Assembly (NCBI RefSeq): GCF_014874065.1
Contig: NZ_JADBEE010000001.1
Coordinates: 2,108,001-2,172,000 of the forward strand
Source of the DNA: Nesterenkonia halotolerans
Lineage (GTDB): Bacteria > Actinomycetota > Actinomycetes > Actinomycetales > Micrococcaceae
Reading direction: 5' to 3'
Length of the DNA stretch: 64,000 nt
Shown here in pieces: positions 1 to 8,084 of this stretch (positions are counted from its first letter, which is position 1; each line of letters starts with the position of its first letter). The notes under the pieces were generated by a model. That model saw nothing but the letters and a program-made list of their open reading frames with translations. It was not told the DNA's origin and made no database searches. The translations under genes and the position numbers were made by a program.

Positions 1-2
1 CC

Positions 3-194
3 CAGGTCACCCTGCGCTGGCACATCCAGCAAGGCCACATCGTCTTTCCGAAGTCGGTGACTCGCTCCCGCATCGAGGAGAACTTTAACCTCTTCGACTT
101 CGAGCTTGGCGCGGAGGATGTCGCGGCGATCTCGGGATTGAACAAGGACGAGCGCACCGGTCCAGACCCGGACAGCTTCGACCACATTCCGTAG
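3..194 (+). CDS. aldo/keto reductase, C-terminal end (partial)
   Basis: Only the last 63 codons are in the window; the frame is open from the left edge to TAG at 192-194. The residues include [19 protein letters not shown], the classic C-terminal NADP-phosphate binding stretch of aldo/keto reductases (K-S-x-x-x-x-R-I-x-E-N), followed by the usual helix ending near [15 protein letters not shown]. The family reduces aldehydes and ketones with NADPH in the cytosol; this type resembles actinobacterial 2,5-diketo-gluconate reductase-like enzymes. The substrate cannot be told. It converges on the cupin gene and the two are separated by a perfect hairpin. Confidence 0.88.
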   Translation, partial: QVTLRWHIQQGHIVFPKSVTRSRIEENFNLFDFELGAEDVAAISGLNKDERTGPDPDSFDHIP

Positions 195-213
195 TCAGCG
201 CGAAGAAGTAGAG

Positions 214-261
214 ACATCGGCCTTGCCGGAAGGATCACAGTCCTCCCGGCAAGGCCGATGT
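214..261. terminator. bidirectional hairpin terminator candidate
   Basis: A perfect 16-bp stem (arms 214-229 and 246-261, ACATCGGCCTTGCCGG and its reverse complement) encloses a 16-nt loop. It lies 20 bp after the aldo/keto reductase stop and before the end of the convergent cupin gene, so it can serve both strands. No T-run follows, which is common for actinobacterial terminators. Confidence 0.75.
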
Positions 262-329
262 GTGTCTGGGGCTTCAACATATAGGCCGGTGGGGGACCCT
301 CTATCGGACGCGTTCCTCTCCGGATGCCG

Positions 330-713
330 TTAGCTGAAGTCGCGGACCTGCTCCTCGACGGGAACAGTGCCCTCGACGACGACATCGCCGGTGTGCGCGG
401 TCGTGATGGTCTCAATCAGAACGATCTCAACCTCTTCTTCCGCGATTGGATTGTGCTGGACGCCCCTCGGAACGACGTAGAACTGACCTGGCGCAAGCAC
501 GACCTCCTCGTCGTCCGGCAACTGGATTCGAAGCCGGCCGGAGATGACAAGGAACATCTCGTCTTCTGCATCGTGAGCGTGCCAGACAAGCTCACCGAGG
601 AGCTTCGCAACCTTTATATACTGGTCGTTCACCCGCCCGACGACCCGCGGCGTCCAGTGTTCGTGAACCTTCCCAAGCTCAGCGGCGATGTCGATTCCAT
701 GGAGGTCATTCAT
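330..713 (-). CDS. single-domain cupin protein
   Basis: A 127-residue protein with one cupin barrel. The first cupin motif is seen as LVWHAHDAEDEMFLVISG (metal ligands His-x-His and Glu) and the second as YVVPRGVQHNP (last His ligand). Small cupins of this form are metal-dependent and may be dioxygenases, isomerases or simple binding proteins; nothing here fixes the substrate. ATG at 711-713 has a GGAG close upstream. The neighbouring AraC remnant on the same strand may once have regulated it, but that is inference. Confidence 0.8.
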   Translation of the reverse strand: MNDLHGIDIAAELGKVHEHWTPRVVGRVNDQYIKVAKLLGELVWHAHDAEDEMFLVISGRLRIQLPDDEEVVLAPGQFYVVPRGVQHNPIAEEEVEIVLIETITTAHTGDVVVEGTVPVEEQVRDFS

Positions 714-834
714 GGCTCCATCATTGACCGCAAGACGCGCCCGCCTCAGGTCCGACTCGCCAGCGATTCACGTTCCTGGCTGAGCACCGTCAGCACATGT
801 CGCCGGTCCGGCAAATTCTCGACGCAGGTTCCTG

Positions 835-1140
835 TCAGCGATTCTTGGTGAGGCGTGTGCGGTAGGCCAGCGGGGACTCTCCGAGATGTTTCTTAAAGGC
901 AGAGCTGAAGGCGCTCTCGGAGGAGTACCCCAGGGTGAACGCCAGTGCACCGATCCGCGTGTCGCGTGTGTGCAGCGCGCGTTGAGCGAGCAGCATGCGC
1001 CAGTCGATCAGGTAGGCCAGCGGTGAGGTGCCCACGGTGTCGCGAAAGCGCTGGGCGAAGGTGCTGCGGGACATCGACGAAGCGCGGGCCAGGTCTTCCA
1101 AGCTCCAGCTTTTCGCGGGCGCCGACTTCTCCGGCCCCTC
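835..1140 (-). pseudogene. AraC-family regulator, C-terminal DNA-binding remnant
   Basis: About 95 residues match the two helix-turn-helix motifs of AraC/XylS regulators: WSLEDLARASSMSRSTFAQRF for the first and IGALAFTLGYSSESAFSSAFKK for the second, ending LGESPLAYRT. Family members are near 250-300 residues with an N-terminal cupin-like sensor domain, which is absent. Upstream the frame runs into the 3' end of the AMIN-domain lipoprotein gene and loses similarity, so the sensor half was deleted at a junction near 1140-1163. No good start is visible. I call it a 5'-truncated pseudogene; production of a free HTH domain is possible but unsupported. Confidence 0.75.
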
Positions 1141-1162
1141 GAAGAAGAACCCTCCAGGGGCA

Positions 1163-1927
1163 TCAATGCGCGAGGTCCACGACCAACCGGACAGGGTCTT
1201 CGAGCACCTGCACTCGGAAGTCGCGCTGCTGGTCCACCCCGATGAAATACGTGCTTTGGGCTTCGAAGGGACTGAGCGCGTGGACGCCATAGACCAACTG
1301 GGACCGTGTATCGACACCCTCGATGGGTCCCGAAAGCACTGAATCGAAGTTGCTAGTAGGCAATCCCAATCCCGCTACGCCGATCGATATGAACGCCTCA
1401 CCGGGCACGTCGATGGGCTCCGCTAACTGGGGGTCGGTGGGAGAGTCAACATACTCGACCTGGTACCCCAATTCACTCGGGCCGTTGTGTTCGAAGACAA
1501 CTCGGTCATAACCCTCATGTTGACCAACCCGGACTTCCACCAGGTGCTGGATCTCAGCAGGGGCCCCGGGAGTTCCCGGGAATCCTTCCGTAGCAGTTGT
1601 CTCTCGAGAGAACTCAGAACGATCGACGTGATGGCTCTCCCCCTCTGCTTGAGATCCATCACTGGCCTCCTCGGCTGGAGAAGGTTCTTCCTCTGGTGCA
1701 GACGTCTCCTCCTGGGATGAGTCGTCGGCAGGGGCATCGGTTTCGGTGTCCTCAGGGGAGGGTTCCGGGGAGTTGGACTCCTCGGAGTTGGTTTCTTCTT
1801 CCACCGTGGAGGAGGGTGTAGCTGACGTCGAGATGGGTGCTGGATCCTCTTCGGGCGTGCCACAACTCGCGAGGGCGAGTGCGCCTGCGGCTATGGAAGC
1901 GGTGAGGAACGCGGGGCGGCGGGTCAT
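1163..1927 (-). CDS. lipoprotein with AMIN-like domain
   Basis: About 254 residues. The start is ATG at 1927, with GGAGG seven bases upstream; a longer ORF to 1972 lacks a ribosome site. The N-terminus MTRRPAFLTASIAAGALALASC is a signal peptide ending in an LASC lipobox, so the protein should be lipidated and exported. Residues about 25-100 are a Ser/Glu/Pro-rich linker. The C-terminal 140 residues (VEVRVGQHEGYDRVVFEHNG, later VVDLAH) match AMIN-like domains found in secreted actinobacterial proteins and thought to bind cell-wall or surface components. The role is unknown. Its stop is adjacent to the truncated AraC remnant. Confidence 0.8.
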   Translation of the reverse strand: MTRRPAFLTASIAAGALALASCGTPEEDPAPISTSATPSSTVEEETNSEESNSPEPSPEDTETDAPADDSSQEETSAPEEEPSPAEEASDGSQAEGESHHVDRSEFSRETTATEGFPGTPGAPAEIQHLVEVRVGQHEGYDRVVFEHNGPSELGYQVEYVDSPTDPQLAEPIDVPGEAFISIGVAGLGLPTSNFDSVLSGPIEGVDTRSQLVYGVHALSPFEAQSTYFIGVDQQRDFRVQVLEDPVRLVVDLAH

Positions 1928-2265
1928 CGGGGTGTCCTCCAGGGTGAGCCGAGGGGGTGGGTGTTTCCCCACGGTAACCAGGGCTGACTGGACAGGGGCA
2001 ACTGTTGGCGTAGATCGTTAGCTGCTTGTGATCAGGGGTTATGCGTAAATTTGTGGAGCAACGGGTGGTGGGAGACGGAACGAGTGAACGGGGAGCCATC
2101 GTCGAGCGGGCTGGCGGTTTTTCCCTCGTGATCGGGTGCTCCTGGTTCAGATGAATGAGGATCTGACGTGGGACGGTGCCGCGATTAACCGTCCAGGGTG
2201 GTGTCCCTTTCACAACGCTGTGCCCTCCGCCGACCGGATGCTTGATGACGTGGCGGGTGGCCGCT
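1928..2265. other. intergenic, no gene seen
   Basis: No convincing coding sequence in about 340 bp. A small inverted repeat GGACGGT/ACCGTCC lies near 2172-2200, some 65 bp past the end of the DUF4383 gene, and might end that operon. The lipoprotein promoter should be at 1930-2040, which contains an AT-rich patch (GTTATGCGTAAATTTG). Confidence 0.4.
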
Positions 2266-2841
2266 CTACACGGCCTTGTGCTCCTCGTGCCGGGTATCTT
2301 CAGGTGCTTTCCTTGGGCGGGAGATGCGCAGCAGGAACCCGATGAGGCTCACGCCTGCTCCTACCCCGAGGTGGAGCCACCCGCCGAAGGTCAGGCCCTC
2401 AGGCGCCGCCGCCACGGGCACCGCGAAGATGAATCGCACCAATGCCCAGATCAGCAGAAGCACCCCGGTGGCGAGCACATAGCGCCGGGACGCTTCCGCC
2501 TGACGGGTCAGACTCAGGGCCAACCCCACCAGTCCCATCACCACGTGGACGACGTTGCCCCACCCGGACTCAGGGAAAACACCGACCAGCACCACCAGGG
2601 AGCTCTCCTCGCCCCACGCGAGGGTCTGGTCGGTATCGGCCACTCCGGGGATGAAACCAGCGACCCCCAGGAGCAGCAGTCCGGCAGCGACGACCAGTGC
2701 CGTCACCCGGGCCACTGCCTCGCGCTTCCGGCGTCCCCGACGTGAGAGCGTCACACGTTGCGCGCTGCCGCTGACCGGCGTCTCGCCCGTGGGTACATCT
2801 TCTGGTTCGGAGTCATTTCGCAAGGCGGGGTCAAGATTCAC
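2266..2841 (-). CDS. DUF4383-type four-helix membrane protein
   Basis: 191 residues with a charged N-terminal tail of about 40 residues and four predicted membrane segments (ALVVAAGLLLLGVAGFIPG, the VHVVMGLVGLALSLT helix, YVLATGVLLLIWALV, GVGAGVSLIGFLL). The pattern GFIPGV..., G-x-x-N-V-V-H-x-x-M-G and a late WLHLGVG motif fits DUF4383 integral membrane proteins. Function is unknown. Its ATG overlaps the stop of the upstream CBS-domain gene by four bases, so the two are translationally coupled. Confidence 0.78.
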   Translation of the reverse strand: MNLDPALRNDSEPEDVPTGETPVSGSAQRVTLSRRGRRKREAVARVTALVVAAGLLLLGVAGFIPGVADTDQTLAWGEESSLVVLVGVFPESGWGNVVHVVMGLVGLALSLTRQAEASRRYVLATGVLLLIWALVRFIFAVPVAAAPEGLTFGGWLHLGVGAGVSLIGFLLRISRPRKAPEDTRHEEHKAV

Positions 2842-3290
2842 TGCGTGCTCGACGACGACGCCGGGGCATGCTCGGCTGGGAGCTTGACGTGGTGGACGAG
2901 CTCTTCGACATTCACCGCGGGGCGCTGGTGGCCGATCTGGGCGCTGGTGAGCATGCCGCAGACGCGCTGTCCGTTGAGGACCGGGAGGTGGCGGGTCTGA
3001 TGGATGGCCATCTGGGCCATCGCTTTCTCCACCGTGTCGTGGAGGCCGATGGTGGGCGGATCAGGGTTCATCAGATGCTGGGCCCTGAGGGAATCTGCGA
3101 GCTCCCCCAGGGATCGGGAGGCCCGTGAAATGTTGTGCCGGGTCACCATGCCGAGGAGTCTGCCGTCTGGATCACAGAGCGGGAGTGCGTCGGTTTTGGA
3201 CTGGTCCATGGCGTGACTGGCGTGTTCTAGGGCGCAGTGCGCACTGAGGTGCGGCACGTCAGCGGTCATGAGTTCTGCGACTGTCGTCAT
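2838..3290 (-). CDS. tandem CBS-domain protein
   Basis: 150 residues forming a CBS pair: VAELMTADVPHLSAHCALEHA with LPLCDPDGRLLGMVTRHNI, then HLMNPDPPTIGLHDTVEKAM with LPVLNGQRVCGMLTSAQI. CBS pairs bind adenosine nucleotides and act as energy sensors. As a stand-alone protein it is probably a cytosolic ligand-binding regulator. The ATG is followed 70 bp upstream by a second CBS protein gene on the same strand, and its stop overlaps the DUF4383 gene, so the three probably form one transcript. Confidence 0.85.
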   Translation of the reverse strand: MTTVAELMTADVPHLSAHCALEHASHAMDQSKTDALPLCDPDGRLLGMVTRHNISRASRSLGELADSLRAQHLMNPDPPTIGLHDTVEKAMAQMAIHQTRHLPVLNGQRVCGMLTSAQIGHQRPAVNVEELVHHVKLPAEHAPASSSSTQ

Positions 3291-3361
3291 GATGAGAGCT
3301 TTCTCCTTTGAGAAGTCTGTGCCTCGGGGTGGGGAGGCAGGGAGGGCCGTGAGGGCTGGAG

Positions 3362-3790
3362 TCAGGGAGTCTTGAGTGTGGATTCGACACCTGGGGTCGA
3401 CGTCGGGGTCCTGTCAGACGCTGGGGTCGAGGCCAGGACGTATTCCGGGTAGAGCATCCCGGTGGGGTGGTCTCCGTTGAAGACAAGCAAGGGTCGGGGG
3501 CCATCGTCGCGGTAGCAGGCTAATGCCCTTTGGACCGAATCATCGGGATGCAGCCAGCTGGTGAGGGGTTCCATCAGGTGTGCGCACCGGATTCTGCTCC
3601 AGCGGTCGGGGTTCCTTGCCGCCACGCGGGCCACTGCTGCTTTGGTGATCAGACCAACAGGGTGATCCCGAAGATCCACGACAAGGCCCGCCGGGGTCTG
3701 ATGATCGAACAGGCTGACGGCGTCGGCCAGAGACTGGGTCATCCAGACGCTGCGCGGTACAGCGGACATGAGTTCGCGCACCCGGGTCAT
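3362..3790 (-). CDS. CBS-domain-like protein
   Basis: About 142 residues from ATG at 3790; the frame continues to a GTG at 3847 but that start has no ribosome site and the domain begins at MTRVRELMSAVPRSVWM. Two CBS-like halves are visible (VSLFDHQTPAGLVVDLRDHP with VGLITKAAVARV, then HLMEPLTSWLHPDDSVQRAL with GDHPTGMLYPEYV). The second half is less regular than in its neighbour. It sits in the same direction as the next CBS gene and the DUF4383 gene. A role as nucleotide-sensing partner is inferred from the family only. Confidence 0.72.
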   Translation of the reverse strand: MTRVRELMSAVPRSVWMTQSLADAVSLFDHQTPAGLVVDLRDHPVGLITKAAVARVAARNPDRWSRIRCAHLMEPLTSWLHPDDSVQRALACYRDDGPRPLLVFNGDHPTGMLYPEYVLASTPASDRTPTSTPGVESTLKTP

Positions 3791-3847
3791 GTCACGACCC
3801 GCCGGAGTCGGGACGCTCGCATGTGGCTCACCCGCTGGTGCCACCAC

Positions 3848-4206
3848 TGGCTGGAAGCGGGGAGACGAGAGAAGTGCTGCAAGAAGCCACCCTTGAAAGT
3901 TGATTCAAGAGCCCGTTGCTTGAGCTACGACGCCAGCGTACCTGAGCGATTCTGGCATGAAGAACCCGACGAGTGGGCCTGCGAGGCGCGGTGAAATGAC
4001 GCGTGGAGGTCGAGGGAGTGACCTCAGCTGAGATGGATGGCCCGCGATATGACCACATATCGCTTCAGTCGAGCGGGGGAAGAAGCGAGGTGGCGAGGTA
4101 CTGTCGAGATCTGAGCGTTCGGCCCGAGACTCTCTCAGCAGCGCGAGAGCCCAGCGTCCCGGTTGCCACAAAGCCCTTCAACACGACGAGCCCGCAGGAG
4201 ACATAG
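3848..4206. other. intergenic between divergent genes
   Basis: About 360 bp between the CBS gene (minus) and the AI-2E-family gene (plus). It should hold both promoters. I see no gene and no strong repeat. The AI-2E ribosome site GCAGGAGACATAG lies at its right edge. Confidence 0.4.
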
Positions 4207-5418
4207 ATGGCGGTTATACCGAATGAACCGGTCCACGAGGGCAGCCGAGGTAGACGCTTCACGGTCCCCGGGTTGTGGACCGATGTAATGGGCCGACTGA
4301 GCATTCGCGCGCTGCAGCTGCTGCTCATCGGCGCCGTGGCGGCCCTGCTGGTGTTCGCCATGTTGAATGTGGCGGTGGTGGTCATTCCCGCTTTGATCGC
4401 CATCATCCTGACGTGCGCACTGTGGCCTCTGGTGCATCTTGCTCGCCGGGTCATGCCCGCCGTGCTGGCCGCCTGGACGGTCTTGTTCGGTTCTCTGCTC
4501 GTGCTCGGTGGCGTGGGCACTGGCTTGTTCTTCTCGGTGCTCAATCAGTGGCCCACGTTGGTAGACCAGGCCGGTCAGGGGTTCGCCGAATTGCGCGACC
4601 TGGTCAATGGCCTCCTGAGCAACTTCGGGATCACCATCGACCAGGAACAGATCGACGGTGCCATTGACTCGGTGACGTCCTTCGCCACGAGCTCCGATTT
4701 CGGGTCGGGTGCGGTGAGCACTCTCGGCGCCGCGGGCAGCTTCATCACCGGCCTGATCCTGCTGCTTGTGATCCTGTTCTTCTTCCTCAAAGACGGTGAT
4801 CGCATCTGGGCGTTCTTCGTCTCGTGGACACCACAACACTTCCGCGGCAAATGGATAGCCTCCGGAGACCGTGCCGTTCAGACCTTCGGCAGCTACGTAC
4901 GAGGTACCGCTCTGATCGCCGCAATCGACGCCATCGGGATCACCATCGCACTGCTCATCCTCCAGGTGCCGCTAGCTCTGCCCCTCGGTGTGGTCATCTT
5001 CCTTGGTGGCTTTATCCCCGTCATAGGGGCCACCGTCGCTGGGGCGTTGGCGACCCTTGTGGCCCTTGTGGCCAATGGACCCGTCGCCGCGTTGATTGTT
5101 CTTGCCGTGGTCATCGTGATCCAACAACTGGATGGGAACTTGCTGCAGCCGCTGGTGATGTCTCAGACGTTGAACCTTCATGCCCTGGTGATACTGATCG
5201 CGTTGACCGCGGGCACGGTATTGGCTGGTGTGGTCGGAGCGTTGCTGTCGGTTCCGCTGACGGCCGTCGCGTGGGACATCATCAAGGTCTGGAGCGGACG
5301 CGACAAAACGACAGAGGTTGACCCTGTCGCGGAAGCGAGCCAGCAGATCGAAGTCGCACATAAGGGTCGCGACGAACCCCACGAGAACAAGAGTTCAGAC
5401 CTTGAAGAGGATGCGTAG
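4207..5418 (+). CDS. AI-2E family transporter
   Basis: 403 residues with about eight membrane helices. Features of the AI-2E (PF01594) family are the N-terminal helix pair, the long central soluble region (residues about 130-160), the helix LILLLVILFFFLKDGDRI, the glycine-rich stretch PLGVVIFLGGFIPVIG, and the late motif QQLDGNLLQPLVMSQTLNLH. Family members export or exchange small molecules such as autoinducer-2 or act as Na+/H+ antiporters; which one applies here is open. ATG is preceded by AGGAGA. The C-terminal 40 residues are charged and cytosolic. Confidence 0.92.
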   Translation: MAVIPNEPVHEGSRGRRFTVPGLWTDVMGRLSIRALQLLLIGAVAALLVFAMLNVAVVVIPALIAIILTCALWPLVHLARRVMPAVLAAWTVLFGSLLVLGGVGTGLFFSVLNQWPTLVDQAGQGFAELRDLVNGLLSNFGITIDQEQIDGAIDSVTSFATSSDFGSGAVSTLGAAGSFITGLILLLVILFFFLKDGDRIWAFFVSWTPQHFRGKWIASGDRAVQTFGSYVRGTALIAAIDAIGITIALLILQVPLALPLGVVIFLGGFIPVIGATVAGALATLVALVANGPVAALIVLAVVIVIQQLDGNLLQPLVMSQTLNLHALVILIALTAGTVLAGVVGALLSVPLTAVAWDIIKVWSGRDKTTEVDPVAEASQQIEVAHKGRDEPHENKSSDLEEDA

Positions 5419-5459
5419 ACGCGGTGACCTAGAGCATGGGGCCAGCGCGGCCAGTGACT

Positions 5460-6110
5460 TCAAGAGGCAGCGCGGTCCAGACGGGTCTGCAGGATCGTCA
5501 CCCCTGGCCCATCGAGCTGGTCGAGATATGCCTCACGACCGGCCATGCCCATCACGAGGGCGAGAGTCGAGCCCGTGATCTCGGGTCCGGAGCCCCCGGC
5601 GAAAGGTCCGTCGTTCGCCTCAAGCCGCAGTCCCCGGACCGTGGTGCGACTTGCGACGGCGAAGTCTCGCCGGGAGAAGAACTCGGCCACGGGCGTCAGA
5701 GCCTCGATGCTGGGTGTCCGCTGCAGCCCCAATGGCCACCGAATGTCTTGAGTGTGCACCAGCACCTCGCCCAGGTAAGCCGGGAGGTGGGCCGACGGCG
5801 TCGTCGTGCTCCCGATGACGGCACGGAAGCGGTTCAGCGTCTCCTGTGGAGTCTGACCGAGGTGCTCTTCCAGCCGCCGTTGATTGTGCACGGCGGGACG
5901 AAACCGTGCGCCGAGCATGCTGCACAGCCATTGCCACTGACTGAGGCTGGCGGCTGCTGTGAGGTGGGCGACGACTTGTTCGACGTTCCACTCCCCGCAG
6001 AGGGTGCCGTGCCTCCATTGAGCTGGGCCGAGACTGGCCAGATCAGCTGCCAGGGCCTGGCGTTCCGCGGCCATCATCGGCCAGAGGTGGGTATCCTGAC
6101 GTCGTGCCAT
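5460..6110 (-). CDS. maleylpyruvate isomerase-family mycothiol-dependent enzyme
   Basis: 216 residues of the DinB/MDMPI four-helix fold. The N-terminal metal-site motif LCGEWNVEQVVAHLTAAA (H at the end) and the second ligand region VLVHTQDIRWPLG (H-x-x-D-I) are clear. Family enzymes use mycothiol as thiol cofactor and a divalent metal; the name comes from mycothiol-dependent maleylpyruvate isomerase, but most members act in unknown detoxification steps. It converges on the AI-2E gene with a 41-bp gap. The presence of such a protein supports an actinobacterial host. Confidence 0.86.
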   Translation of the reverse strand: MARRQDTHLWPMMAAERQALAADLASLGPAQWRHGTLCGEWNVEQVVAHLTAAASLSQWQWLCSMLGARFRPAVHNQRRLEEHLGQTPQETLNRFRAVIGSTTTPSAHLPAYLGEVLVHTQDIRWPLGLQRTPSIEALTPVAEFFSRRDFAVASRTTVRGLRLEANDGPFAGGSGPEITGSTLALVMGMAGREAYLDQLDGPGVTILQTRLDRAAS

Positions 6111-6261
6111 ATGGATAGAGCCCTTTCTCAGCGGTCATGCGCATCCGTGTGACCGGCGATAGACATGTGGTGCGGGAACTGCTCGGTGACCCACTGCGGG
6201 TCGCTCCCGATGATGGGAGGGCATCCACGCGAACTGGTGCTCCTCCATCCAATCTCTCCAT

Positions 6262-6711
6262 CTAATCGTGGAGTGAGTTCATGTCCTTCCGCTCTCGATC
6301 ATCTGTGGCGTAGTAAAACGCGCCTACAGCTACTCCGAGCAGGACCCGGGGGAATGGCACTTGGAGTTTCCTGAGAGCCTGTTCGGCGGCTTCGTCGAAC
6401 CACCAGCCAAGCCGCAGCATCCCAAACGTCGCCGCGCCGGTCACCGCCGCAGAAACGGCCCTTGCCTTCGGGCTCGTTTCGATGGGCTCTGGTGGCTCCT
6501 GGTCTGAGCTTCGACTGAGGGCTCCGAGGACTCTCGAGCCGAGTCGGGGGTTTGCAACGAGAACCGTCACCGTTGCGGTCGAGCCCCAGGTGATGGCATG
6601 ACGCAACCACGCTGGGTACCTCCTGCCCGGGATGAGGGTCAGCGCCCCTCCGACTGCTGCTTGAGACCAAGGACTTTTCAAGATGCGGAGTGGGATCTGC
6701 TCGTTGGACAT
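6262..6711 (-). CDS. small hypothetical membrane-associated protein
   Basis: About 149 residues from the ATG at 6711 (MSNEQIPLRILKSPW); the frame runs further upstream but that part is low complexity and unlike protein. Hydrophobic segments are weak: HAITWGSTATVTVLVANP, the AVTGAATFGMLRLGWW region, and VLLGVAVGAFYYATDDRERK near the C-terminus. I do not recognise a family. A G-rich run (GTGGGGGC) lies directly before the ATG. It is flanked by a decayed SDR gene, so it sits in accessory DNA. Confidence 0.6.
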   Translation of the reverse strand: MSNEQIPLRILKSPWSQAAVGGALTLIPGRRYPAWLRHAITWGSTATVTVLVANPRLGSRVLGALSRSSDQEPPEPIETSPKARAVSAAVTGAATFGMLRLGWWFDEAAEQALRKLQVPFPRVLLGVAVGAFYYATDDRERKDMNSLHD

Positions 6712-6980
6712 GCCCCCACGGTAGGTGGTGGGCAGTGCACGCGCATCAGTCGCAGGGTGGATCCGGGCATGTGTCCCTGTCTTCGGGTAACGGTCAGCGA
6801 GCAACTGAGTCGATCGCTGAAAGAAGCTGTAGCTTCTCGTAGCTCTTCGTGACGGGGGCCGGTGTGCAGACGAGCAACGTATGCAGCTGATCCGTGTCTG
6901 CCAGTGACAGTTCAGCTCCAAGGCTCCTACCTCGCGGGCGGTTCCTGAGAACGAGGTCGGGTCGCCGGTGAGAGCGGCTC

Positions 6981-7247
6981 CGAGCGGCCTCCGTCGCGGT
7001 GCGCGATCGGAAGAAGGGCGAGGCAGCGATCTCCGAAATTTTACGACGCAGGCCGGAAGCTCATCTCGAGCTCGGGGATCTGGATCTGTCCTCCCTCGAT
7101 TCGATCGCCGCCTTCGGAGGGAACAGGGGAGAAGTCGGGAAGCCGGTCCACATTCTGGTCAACAACGTCAGTGTCATGACCCCATCTGCCCGAATGAGCG
7201 CGGCGAAGGGGTTCGAATTTCAGCTCGGGTTCGCAGGCTCGGATTGA
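6981..7247 (+). pseudogene. short-chain dehydrogenase fragment
   Basis: About 88 codons resemble an internal piece of an SDR oxidoreductase: RDRKKGEAAISEILRR, HLELGDLDLSSLDSIAAFG, then PVHILVNNVSVMTPSARM, in which NNVSV replaces the usual NNAGV NAD-binding motif. The N-terminal TGxxxGxG dinucleotide loop and the catalytic Ser-Tyr-Lys part are both missing. The frame ends at TGA 7245-7247 shortly after the usual GFELQFG region. It is a decayed gene with both ends lost. The GTG at 6999 is not a credible true start. Confidence 0.72.
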
Positions 7248-7547
7248 TTGAACCGGGGACGGGCCAAGAGCTATGGGCCGAGACACACTCCGCCTCCGTG
7301 ATCATTGTGCGGCCGCTCGGCGCGGTAAGAACCCCGACTTCTCCGCAAAGCGGCGGCGGCGGTGTAGGATCCCGCGGAACTTGTCATACGTGAGAGCCGC
7401 TGACATGGGGTGTGACATTTCGGTGAGACGCGGTCTGTCTCACTAACTTGTCGTAATCCTCAGCTCACGCCCCGAGCACAGGCTCACAGCTCTTGGCTTT
7501 ACGGCCTGTTTTGTCCCGTCAGGATTGCCCGAGACTAGGCTTGGCGG
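7248..7547. other. intergenic, decayed sequence
   Basis: 300 bp between the SDR remnant and a GNAT gene. No gene is recognised. A short inverted repeat GTGAGAC-N7-GTCTCAC is at about 7422-7442. The GNAT promoter presumably lies near its right end. Confidence 0.35.
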
Positions 7548-8063
7548 ATGGTCGTCCTCTTGAAACCTCTCCGTATCCAGGATGCTGAGGCTGTCGTTGC
7601 CGCTGAAGACCATCTGACAGTTCGCTGGTTTAGTGGTGGCGTCAGCACGGTGGCTGGCACCCGGGCTTACGTGGAGCGTCTGATGTCCGCCGCGGAGCAG
7701 CGTTCGACGAAGCGGGCCTTCGGCATTTGGGTCGAGGGTGCCTTTGTCGGAACCATCGATTACTCCCTTGAGGTCACAGATGGACTCGACCCCGGGGATG
7801 TGAACATCGCGTACGGCGTCGCCCCTTGGGTGAGGAGCCAGGGGGTGGCCACCGACGCGGTGATCCAGGTACGTGATCTTCTTCGTGCCCGCAGGGTCGG
7901 CTCTCGCGCGGCGATCCGGGCCGATCTGCGGAACCCGGCGTCCGTTCGGGTGGCAGAGAAGGCCGGATTCACGCTGCTGCGAGTAGCCCCGAGCACGAGC
8001 GAGGTGGATGAAGCTGGCCAACCGGTGGTGTTTCACATCTTCGTCCGAGACCTCCGGGCATAG
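7548..8063 (+). CDS. GNAT family N-acetyltransferase
   Basis: 171 residues. The acetyl-CoA binding motif A is seen as VAPWVRSQGVATDAV (R-x-x-G-x-A) and motif B as NPASVRVAEKAGF, both typical of RimJ/RimL-like GNAT enzymes that acetylate amines on proteins, antibiotics or small molecules. The substrate is unknown. ATG at 7548 has GGCGG just upstream. It converges on the next GNAT gene with a 21-bp gap but is not closely similar to it. Confidence 0.85.
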   Translation: MVVLLKPLRIQDAEAVVAAEDHLTVRWFSGGVSTVAGTRAYVERLMSAAEQRSTKRAFGIWVEGAFVGTIDYSLEVTDGLDPGDVNIAYGVAPWVRSQGVATDAVIQVRDLLRARRVGSRAAIRADLRNPASVRVAEKAGFTLLRVAPSTSEVDEAGQPVVFHIFVRDLRA

Positions 8064-8084
8064 CCGTCATCGCCGACCGACGCT

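Noticed and set aside
1163..1317. N-terminal part of the minus-strand frame 835-1317 as part of the AraC protein
   Set aside because: This part is an out-of-frame shadow of the AMIN-like lipoprotein gene; AraC similarity starts only near 1140.
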